A stretch of DNA of 8,564 nt from Gammaproteobacteria bacterium. Its GTDB lineage: Bacteria > Pseudomonadota > Gammaproteobacteria > Steroidobacterales > BM003. The stretch's first letter is position 1. Every line of letters begins with the position of its first letter. Under the pieces are notes generated by a model. It saw only the letters and a list, made by a program, of their open reading frames with translations. It was not told the origin of the DNA and did no database searches. The DNA is taken from positions 1 through 8,564 of the forward strand of contig JAPHSC010000109.1 of assembly GCA_026193125.1 (NCBI GenBank), written 5' to 3'. This document shows positions 1-4,944 of the stretch, one piece after another. Position numbers and translations under genes: made by a program.

Positions 1-21
1 ATTCGGATTCTGGCCGCAGGT

Positions 22-50
22 GGGGGCGCCTTGGCGCCCCTTCCTTTTTC
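22..50 (+). terminator. Rho-independent terminator of a gene left of the window
   Basis: The arms GGGGCGCC (23-30) and GGCGCCCC (33-40) are perfectly complementary, with a possible extra G-T pair at 22/41, and are followed directly by a T-rich run at 41-50. The T-tract lies on the + strand side, so the element ends a + strand transcript arriving from the left. On the - strand the hairpin is followed by a GC-rich sequence with no U-tract, so it is a poorer terminator for folM, although the stem could still help in both directions. It implies a convergent + strand gene just outside the window. Confidence 0.8.
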
Positions 51-54
51 TGTC

Positions 55-804
55 TTACCAGCCCAGGCTGCGCCCGCCATCCACCGCCAGTATCTGGCCC
101 GTGACGTAGGGCGCCTCGCAGATATAGAACATGGCGGCCCGGGCGATATCCTCGGGTGTGCCGCAGCGACCCAGTGCAATCTCACTGACAATCTTGTCCC
201 TGGCTGCCTGGGGCATGCCGGCCTCCGGCCACAGGACGGCACCTGGCGCAATTCCGTTAACCCGTATGCCGGGCCCAAGGTCCTTGGCCAGACTCATGGT
301 CAACATCGATAGTCCCGCCTTGGCCACACAGTAAAGGGTGTGGTCGCGCATGGGGCGGCGGGCATGAATATCCACGATATTCAATATCAGGCCTCGGCGC
401 CTGGACAAGGCCGGGGCCAGCGCCTGGGAAAGAAACAGGGGGGCTTTCAGATTAGTACCGAGCAGATCGTCCCATTGATTCTCGGTGATATTGCCCAGCG
501 GCGTCGGGTAGAAGCTGCTGGCGTTATTGATCAACACATCCAGACCCCCAAACGCCTGCTCCGCCTGCGTTGCCGCTCTATGCAGTGCGGGTATGTCCAG
601 CAGGTCGGCCTGAATCAGGACTACCGAGTCGGGGCGCTTGCTCTGCAACTCGTCGGCCAGCGCCCGAGCCTGGTCCTGTGAATTGTGATAGTGCAATACC
701 AGGCTCGCGCCCGCGCCATGCAGCACCCTGGCCATGGCGGCGCCCAGGCGTTTTGCTGCTCCGGTTATAAAAACAGTCTTCTCAGACAGCGAGTTATGAC
801 TCAT
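55..804 (-). CDS. folM: Pteridine reductase / dihydromonapterin reductase (FolM-like SDR)
   Basis: This is a 249-residue short-chain dehydrogenase/reductase of the pteridine reductase group, which uses NADPH to reduce dihydropterins (dihydromonapterin or dihydrofolate) to the tetrahydro form in the cytoplasm. Seen in the sequence: a nucleotide-binding loop TGAAKRLG at residues 14-21, where Arg replaces the usual SDR glycine as in PTR1/FolM enzymes; LHYHNS at 37-42, matching the NADPH-selecting HYHxS segment of PTR1; NNASSFYPTPLG at 93-104; and catalytic Asp145, Tyr158 and Lys162 (YxxxK). The C-terminal VDGGRSLGW is also typical. The length is normal for the family. The start at 804 is supported by AGGA at 813-816 (read on the - strand), 8 nt upstream. 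The gene is divergent from sqr. General SDR homology makes the class certain; the exact substrate is inferred from the PTR1-type signatures. Confidence 0.9.
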   Translation of the reverse strand: MSHNSLSEKTVFITGAAKRLGAAMARVLHGAGASLVLHYHNSQDQARALADELQSKRPDSVVLIQADLLDIPALHRAATQAEQAFGGLDVLINNASSFYPTPLGNITENQWDDLLGTNLKAPLFLSQALAPALSRRRGLILNIVDIHARRPMRDHTLYCVAKAGLSMLTMSLAKDLGPGIRVNGIAPGAVLWPEAGMPQAARDKIVSEIALGRCGTPEDIARAAMFYICEAPYVTGQILAVDGGRSLGW

Positions 805-1021
805 TTAAGGTTTCCTGTGCCTGGTATCTGGGCATGGCGGCCAATTGAGTGAATCTTTCCTAGGGTACCCCAGGCCATGGGTCGTAAAGCTACTTAATTA
901 GATTGATCTTATTTAGAAACATGTAATATTCTGTTTTGCTGTGGAACCCCGGCTGGTCGCACACCGCGGCTGCGCCGAGTGTTGTTCATCGCATTGTGCT
1001 TAACAGGCGGGGGATATTGAT
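805..1021. other. Divergent intergenic region folM/sqr with AT-rich core
   Basis: This 217-bp gap separates the divergent starts of folM and sqr and must hold promoters for both. Most of it is GC-rich, but 890-938 is clearly AT-rich and is the likely promoter core. No ORF with coding character was seen. No long inverted repeat was found; ACATGT at 920-925 is only a 6-bp palindrome. A clear folM promoter could not be picked on the - strand. Confidence 0.5.
903..929 (+). promoter_or_regulatory. Candidate sqr promoter (TTGATC / TAATAT)
   Basis: A possible -35 TTGATC (903-908) and -10 TAATAT (924-929) are separated by 15 nt, which is short for sigma-70. The same two blocks at the same spacing occur before the efflux operon (4715-4741). 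A start near 936 would give an sqr leader of about 85 nt. The assignment rests on consensus resemblance and on the repeated arrangement only. Confidence 0.35.
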
Positions 1022-2296
1022 ATGACGAGCGTTGTTGTACTGGGTGCCGGAATTGGCGGAATCTCCCAGGTGTTCGAGCTGCGCAAGGAACTGGGGAAAG
1101 GCGATCGCGTGGTGATGGTCAATGACAGCGAGTTCTTTGAGTTCACCCCCTCGAATCCCTGGGTGGCGGTTGGCTGGCGCAAGCCGGAGCAGATTCGAGT
1201 ATCGCTGAAAGAGCTGTTTGCGAAACACGATATTGAATTTGTGCAGGATGCGGCTGCAAGGCTGCATCCGGAGGAAAATCGCGTCGAGCTGGCCTCAGGG
1301 ACCTCGGTGGACTACGACTACCTGGTGATTGCGACGGGACCCAAGCTCGCCTTTGAGGAAGTTGAAGGACTGGGTCCGGAGGGCTATACCAGCTCGGTAT
1401 GCAAGACCGGGCACGCGCAAAAGGCCAGCCTCGACTTCGAGGAACTCGCCCGTAATCCAGGGCCTGTGGTGGTGGGCGCAGCCCAGGGTGCTTCCTGCTT
1501 TGGACCGGCGTACGAATACGCGTTTATCGTGGATACCGAACTGCGCCGGCGCAAGATACGCGACAAAGTGCCGATGTACTTTGTCACGCCGGAACCCTAT
1601 GTCGGGCACCTGGGCCTGGACGGCGTCGGTGATACCAAGGGAATGATGGAGTCAGAGTTGCGTCAGCGGCATGTCCACTGGCTGGCGAATTCGAAAATAA
1701 ACCGGGTGGAAGCCGGCAAGATGGTGGTGACCGAGGTCAATCCGGATGGATCAGACAAGGCGCAGCATGAACTGGCCTTCAAGCACGCCATGATACTGCC
1801 GGCCTTCAAGGGCATCGACGCGGTATTCGGGATCGAAGGACTGGTGAATCCACGTGGGTTTATCCTGATCGACGAATTCCAGCGCAATCCCAGGTATAAG
1901 AACATTTACGCGGTGGGTGTCTGCGTCGCTATCCCACCCGTTGGACCCACGGTCGTACCCACCGGCACGCCCAAGACCGGCTACATGATTGAGTCGATGG
2001 TCACCGCGACGACGCACAATATCCTGGCTGCACTCGCAGGGCGTGAGCCTGCGGAAAGGGCAACCTGGAATGCCCTGTGTCTGGCGGACTTCGGCGACAG
2101 CGGGGTGGCTTTCCTGGCATTGCCGCAAATTCCTCCCAGGAATACCAACTGGGCGGCGAGGGGCAAGTGGGTGCATCTGGCCAAGATCGGTTTCGAGAAG
2201 TATTTCCTGCGCAAGGTACGTAACGGGCAGACAGAGCCCTATTACGAAAAATTTGTGTTGAAGCTCATGGGCGCTCACAAGACCCGGAGTAACTAG
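1022..2296 (+). CDS. sqr: Sulfide:quinone oxidoreductase, type I
   Basis: This 424-residue FAD flavoprotein oxidises sulfide to polysulfide or sulfane sulfur and passes the electrons to the quinone pool at the cytoplasmic membrane. Seen: an N-terminal FAD-binding GAGIGG at residues 8-13, the second FAD motif IATGPKLAF at 103-111, and PTGTPKTGYMIES at 313-325. The three redox cysteines expected for the Acidithiobacillus ferrooxidans-type enzyme are all present: Cys127 (SSVCKTGHAQ), Cys159 (GASCFGPAYEY) and Cys353 (NALCLADFGD). His131 and His196, at positions conserved in the family, are also present. The C-terminal stretch at about 382-416 (WVHLAKIGFEKYFLRK and onward) matches the amphipathic helices that hold SQR on the membrane. 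Cys301 (GVCVAIPP) is an additional cysteine. The ATG at 1022 follows a purine-rich GGGGGA about 7 nt upstream. It appears monocistronic: a strong hairpin follows, and no sulfur dioxygenase or rhodanese gene is adjacent. Flavocytochrome c sulfide dehydrogenase is less likely because the cysteine pattern and C-terminus are those of SQR. Confidence 0.95.
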   Translation: MTSVVVLGAGIGGISQVFELRKELGKGDRVVMVNDSEFFEFTPSNPWVAVGWRKPEQIRVSLKELFAKHDIEFVQDAAARLHPEENRVELASGTSVDYDYLVIATGPKLAFEEVEGLGPEGYTSSVCKTGHAQKASLDFEELARNPGPVVVGAAQGASCFGPAYEYAFIVDTELRRRKIRDKVPMYFVTPEPYVGHLGLDGVGDTKGMMESELRQRHVHWLANSKINRVEAGKMVVTEVNPDGSDKAQHELAFKHAMILPAFKGIDAVFGIEGLVNPRGFILIDEFQRNPRYKNIYAVGVCVAIPPVGPTVVPTGTPKTGYMIESMVTATTHNILAALAGREPAERATWNALCLADFGDSGVAFLALPQIPPRNTNWAARGKWVHLAKIGFEKYFLRKVRNGQTEPYYEKFVLKLMGAHKTRSN

Positions 2297-2305
2297 ACTG
2301 CTCTG

Positions 2306-2336
2306 CGTCGGCCGCGAACTGCGCGCGCGGCCGGCG
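2306..2336 (+). terminator. GC-rich hairpin after sqr, no U-tract
   Basis: An 11-bp stem with one G-T wobble pairs CGTCGGCCGCG (2306-2316) with CGCGGCCGGCG (2326-2336) around a 9-nt loop, starting 10 nt after the sqr stop. GCCGACG at 2348-2354 can pair alternatively with CGTCGGC at 2306-2312. No T-run follows, so it is not a classical intrinsic terminator. It may instead protect the sqr mRNA 3' end, or work with Rho. Confidence 0.45.
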
Positions 2337-2427
2337 TCGCAGCCTGCGCCGACGGACGGGTCTTCTGGAATAAGACGCGTCCAGGCAGTAGAGTACCGGG
2401 GCTGTTTTTCACATCGGGCCAGATTCC

Positions 2428-3627
2428 GTGAGCCATCCATCAGAGCAGGATAATTCCAGCCGGAGTTTGCCAGTACCGGATTCGACTGCACTGGCCCATA
2501 GCCGGCAACTGGAAGTCCACATACGCCAGGTGATGGACGCCTTCGGGGGCAGTATCCCGTTTTCCCAATTTATGAATCTGGCCCTGTATGCGCCGGGTCT
2601 GGGTTATTACAGTGCCGGTGCAGCCAAGCTCGGTGAGTCGGGCGACTTTGTTACAGCGCCTGAAATTTCCTCCCTGTTCTCCCGTTGCCTGGCCGGCCAG
2701 GTCGCCCAGGTGCTGGAGGAGATGGGTGGTGGAGACGTGCTTGAGTTGGGTGCCGGGTCCGGTGTCATGGCGGCAGACATCCTCGATGAACTTGAGCGCC
2801 AGGGCCGGTTGCCGCACCGTTACCTGATCCTGGAGGTCAGCGCTGACTTGCGCCAGCGGCAACAGGCGCTATTGGCCACCCGCGTGCCAGGCCTGCTCGA
2901 CCGGGTTGAATGGCTGGACAAGCTGCCGGTCGGCCTGGAGGGTGTGATCCTGGCCAATGAGGTTATGGATGCCCTGCCGGTGGAGCGGTTCCGAATAAAG
3001 CCAGAAGGTCTGGTCGCACAGGCGGTTAGCTGGTCGGTAGATGGTTTTGCCTGGCAGGATGTGGCCGCAAGCGATGTGTTACAGCAGGAATGGCTGCGTC
3101 TCAGCGCCGGCTTACCCGCTAGGCCTGACGCCGGATTTACCTCGGAGATTTGCTTGCAGCTGGGTCCCTGGCTGCAGGCCCTGAATCAGTCAATGTCCAG
3201 GGGACTGATGCTCTTGATCGACTATGGCCTGCCCCGATCCCAGTACTACCACCCCCAACGCAATGATGGCACCTTGATCTGCCATTACCGGCATCGTGCT
3301 CACACTGACCCGCTACGCTACGTGGGCATTCAGGACATTACTGCCTGGGTGGATTTCACCCGGGTCGCGGAAACGGCGGTCGACCTTGGCTTGGAAATTA
3401 TGGGCTTTGCGACCCAGGCCCATTTTCTCGCCGGCGCCGGCATTGACCGATTGCTGCAGCTTGCGCCTGCCGACACCGCCCGTCAGAGGCTGGACCTGGC
3501 AAGCCAGATGCGCAAATTGATACTGCCCGGTGAAATGGGCGAGCGGTTCAAGGTCATCGGCTTGTCGCGAGGATTAGACGACTGTGTGTCGGGCTTTGGC
3601 ATGCATGATTTGACCCACACCCTGTGA
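2428..3627 (+). CDS. MidA/NDUFAF7-family (DUF185) SAM-dependent methyltransferase
   Basis: This 399-residue class I SAM-dependent methyltransferase belongs to the DUF185 family, which includes mitochondrial NDUFAF7/MidA. NDUFAF7 methylates an arginine of the complex I subunit NDUFS2; the bacterial substrate is not established, so a respiratory complex I role is an inference. Seen: the family signature IPFSQFMNLALYAPGLGYYS (43-62) followed by SGDFVTAPEISSLFSRCLA (71-89), SAM motif I VLELGAGSG (104-112), the ILANEVMDALPVERF segment (174-188), and MLLIDYG (261-267) leading into YYHPQRNDGTLICHYRHR (273-290). Length is normal for the family. The start is a GTG at 2428 with no convincing Shine-Dalgarno sequence; it is kept because family members normally have about 40-50 residues before the ALYAPGLGYY motif. 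The gene is separated from sqr by 131 bp with a hairpin and from uppP by 102 bp. Confidence 0.9.
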   Translation: MSHPSEQDNSSRSLPVPDSTALAHSRQLEVHIRQVMDAFGGSIPFSQFMNLALYAPGLGYYSAGAAKLGESGDFVTAPEISSLFSRCLAGQVAQVLEEMGGGDVLELGAGSGVMAADILDELERQGRLPHRYLILEVSADLRQRQQALLATRVPGLLDRVEWLDKLPVGLEGVILANEVMDALPVERFRIKPEGLVAQAVSWSVDGFAWQDVAASDVLQQEWLRLSAGLPARPDAGFTSEICLQLGPWLQALNQSMSRGLMLLIDYGLPRSQYYHPQRNDGTLICHYRHRAHTDPLRYVGIQDITAWVDFTRVAETAVDLGLEIMGFATQAHFLAGAGIDRLLQLAPADTARQRLDLASQMRKLILPGEMGERFKVIGLSRGLDDCVSGFGMHDLTHTL

Positions 3628-3659
3628 AGCGGCCGGTATTCGGCAAGCCGCATGCGGTT

Positions 3660-3679
3660 CGCGCCATCGGCGCGCTTTT
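3660..3679 (+). terminator. Weak intrinsic terminator between the methyltransferase gene and uppP
   Basis: A 6-bp stem pairs CGCGCC (3660-3665) with GGCGCG (3669-3674) around a 3-nt loop, followed by CTTTTG. The stem is short and the T-run only four bases, so termination would probably be partial. It suggests that uppP may have its own promoter in 3680-3710, but no clear -35/-10 pair is seen there. Confidence 0.4.
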
Positions 3680-3729
3680 GCGGTAGTCTGCCGACACGAA
3701 CGGAGCCTGAGAGGAGTAACACTCTAGCC

Positions 3730-4527
3730 ATGGACACCTACCACGCGATCTGGCTGGCTCTTCTGCAGGGCCTGACGGAATTCCTGCCTATTTCAAGTTC
3801 AGGGCACCTGATACTGTTACCCAGGTTCATGCACTGGCCGGACCAGGGCTTGGCCTTTGACGTCGCCGTGCACGTAGGGACCCTGGCCGCGGTCCTGATA
3901 TATTTTCGGCAGGATTTGCTGGTACTGACCCGTGCATGGTTTGGCTCATTGCACAAGCGCGAACTGGATCAGGATTCCCGCCTGGCATGGGGCGTATTGC
4001 TGGCTACGATCCCGGTAGGTATCGCCGGATTACTCATGAACGATATGGTATCCACCGCGCTGCGTGATCCCATGGTGATAGCCGCGACTACGATCATTTT
4101 TGGCGTACTGCTGGGTGTCGCCGACAGGCTTGGCAGGCGCAGCCGGGATGAACACAGTCTTGTGCTCAGGGACGTAATCCTGATTGGCCTGGCCCAGGCG
4201 GTGGCCCTGGTGCCCGGGACATCGCGTTCCGGCATCACCATGACGGCCGGTTTGCTGCTCGGGCTGACCCGTGAGGCGGCGGCGCGCTTCTCTTTTCTGT
4301 TGTCCATCCCGGTAATAGTGCTGGCTGGTGGCCTGGAGGGTCTGGATCTGCTGGACTCGGCCAGCGCCGTGGATTGGGAGGCCATGCTGATCGGGGCGTC
4401 CACCTCGGCGATAGGCGCCTATCTCTGCATACACTTTTTCCTGAAGCTCATTGGCCGGGTCGGTATGTGGCCATTCGTTCTGTATCGACTGTTTCTCGGT
4501 GCAGCTATCCTGGTCGTTTTCCACTAG
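3730..4527 (+). CDS. uppP: Undecaprenyl-diphosphatase (UppP/BacA)
   Basis: This 265-residue integral membrane phosphatase removes a phosphate from undecaprenyl diphosphate, regenerating the lipid carrier for peptidoglycan and O-antigen synthesis; overproduction of family members gives bacitracin resistance. Seen: the first signature LLQGLTEFLPISSSGHLIL (11-29), with Glu17, Ser23 and His26 at the positions of E. coli Glu21, Ser27 and His30, and the second signature VPGTSRSG (161-168), with Arg166 matching E. coli Arg174. Gln13 takes the place of E. coli Glu17, as it does in many family members. Several hydrophobic membrane segments cover most of the protein. Length is close to the 273 residues of E. 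coli UppP. The start is the ATG at 3730, because the conserved MDTYHAIWLALLQG N-terminus begins there and AGGAG lies at 3712-3716 (13 nt, slightly long). The 26-codon upstream extension lacks family resemblance and carries the terminator-like stem. Confidence 0.95.
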   Translation: MDTYHAIWLALLQGLTEFLPISSSGHLILLPRFMHWPDQGLAFDVAVHVGTLAAVLIYFRQDLLVLTRAWFGSLHKRELDQDSRLAWGVLLATIPVGIAGLLMNDMVSTALRDPMVIAATTIIFGVLLGVADRLGRRSRDEHSLVLRDVILIGLAQAVALVPGTSRSGITMTAGLLLGLTREAAARFSFLLSIPVIVLAGGLEGLDLLDSASAVDWEAMLIGASTSAIGAYLCIHFFLKLIGRVGMWPFVLYRLFLGAAILVVFH

Positions 4528-4590
4528 ATTCTGCTACTGATACCGACTGACCTGGTCTGCGCAAGAACAGGCGCGAGCCCGACCGGCGTG

Positions 4591-4615
4591 GGCAATACGG
4601 CCTGCGGCCATTGCC
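4591..4615 (+). terminator. Bulged hairpin downstream of uppP
   Basis: GGCAAT (4591-4596) pairs with ATTGCC (4610-4615), and GGCC (4599-4602) pairs with GGCC (4606-4609) around a TGC loop. The only flaw is an AC bulge at 4597-4598, giving a 10-bp stem. No T-run follows immediately. It is 64 nt after the uppP stop. Confidence 0.35.
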
Positions 4616-4623
4616 TCATGCAT

Positions 4624-4644
4624 GGGTTTGAAAGCCCGACTTTT
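4624..4644 (+). terminator. Possible intrinsic terminator downstream of uppP
   Basis: A short stem, GGGTT with AGCCC (one T-G wobble) around TGAA, is followed by GAC and TTTT at 4641-4644. The stem is weak alone, but it lies just after the 4591-4615 hairpin, and the two together plausibly end the uppP transcript. Confidence 0.35.
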
Positions 4645-4714
4645 CAGTCACTTGCAGTCTGCTCGTGGCGGGGCTTCGGCAAGTACGAATTGGCTGCGCC
4701 GAAAATATAGCTTA

Positions 4715-4749
4715 TTGATTTGCATAGTTTATTAGTAATATCTTATATT
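4715..4749 (+). promoter_or_regulatory. Candidate promoter of the efflux operon
   Basis: This AT-rich island contains two overlapping sigma-70-like pairings: TTGATT (4715-4720) with TAATAT (4736-4741), 15-nt spacer; or TTGCAT (4720-4725) with TATATT (4744-4749), 18-nt spacer. Either puts the start at about 4748-4756, leaving a leader of nearly 190 nt before the TolC-family gene. Both -10 choices lie inside the palindrome at 4735-4751. Confidence 0.45.
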
Positions 4750-4751
4750 AC
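4735..4751. promoter_or_regulatory. 17-bp palindromic operator candidate
   Basis: GTAATAT (4735-4741) and ATATTAC (4745-4751) are perfect inverted repeats separated by CTT. The element covers the candidate -10 boxes, where a dimeric repressor would block RNA polymerase. RND pump operons are commonly controlled by TetR- or MarR-family repressors that bind such sites. No regulator gene is in the window, so the protein is unknown. Confidence 0.5.
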
Positions 4752-4829
4752 GCGACGAGTTTAGGCTCACACACCACAGGTCAGGTGCCGGCTGTGACAC
4801 TCGTTTGGTGGTCCCCAAGGATGGTGGCG

Positions 4830-4871
4830 ATGCCCGCGGATGTCTCAGCCTTTTTCTTGATGTTCCGATGA
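4830..4871 (+). other. Possible 13-codon leader ORF before the efflux operon
   Basis: ATG 4830 to TGA 4869-4871 encodes MPADVSAFFLMFR, with AAGGA at 4817-4821, 8 nt upstream. An in-frame ATG at 4821 would give 16 residues. The stop codon overlaps the first base of the terminator-like stem at 4871, the kind of geometry seen in translation-coupled attenuators. Three of 13 residues are Phe. A frame this short can easily arise by chance, so this is a weak candidate. Confidence 0.15.
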
Positions 4872-4896
4872 CCCGACTCCAGCCGTGTCGGGTTTT
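4871..4896 (+). terminator. Terminator-like hairpin in the efflux operon leader
   Basis: A perfect 7-bp stem pairs ACCCGAC (4871-4877) with GTCGGGT (4887-4893) around a 9-nt loop. The T-run at 4893-4896 overlaps the right arm. It lies 49 nt before the start codon of the TolC-family gene and about 120-140 nt after the presumed transcription start, so it could attenuate the operon or end a short leader RNA. The T-run is short, and readthrough is expected. Confidence 0.4.
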
Positions 4897-4944
4897 GCAC
4901 GATTGACTGTCTTGCGGGGCCAGGCCAGAGGAGAAAAAACAACA

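Larger units (their letters stand above)
4528..4944. other. 417-bp gene-free region between uppP and the efflux operon
   Basis: No convincing protein gene is present on either strand. From left to right it holds two hairpins behind uppP (4591-4615 and 4624-4644), an AT-rich promoter island (4701-4751) with a perfect 17-bp palindrome, and a leader of about 190 nt with a possible mini-ORF (4830-4871) running into a terminator-like hairpin (4871-4896). The efflux ribosome binding site is AGAGGAG at 4927-4933. Confidence 0.7.

Noticed and set aside
31..681. + strand frames opposite folM
   Set aside because: All are antisense to the pteridine reductase and lack domains; the first starts inside the terminator hairpin.
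915..932. AGAA-N10-TTCT and ACATGT dyads near the sqr promoter
   Set aside because: Arms of 4 bp or less are not distinguishable from chance; unlike the 4735-4751 site, no extended symmetry exists.
2360..2376. GTCTT-N7-AAGAC dyad before the methyltransferase gene
   Set aside because: It has only 5 bp per arm in a GC-rich gap, with no supporting promoter position; such dyads are common by chance.
1751..2491. Long - strand open frame (246 codons) antisense to sqr and the methyltransferase start
   Set aside because: It lies mostly opposite a well-supported SQR coding region, shows no recognisable domain, and has the Arg/Pro/Gly-rich composition of a frame forced by GC-rich coding on the other strand.
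3652..3729. 26-codon N-terminal extension of UppP
   Set aside because: It precedes the conserved N-terminus and contains a terminator-like stem, and the ribosome site AGGAG lies inside it.
4885..4944. GTG start 20 codons upstream for the TolC-family protein
   Set aside because: The GTG sits in the loop of the leader hairpin, and the extension would bury the signal peptide. ATG 4945 has AGAGGAG at a good distance.
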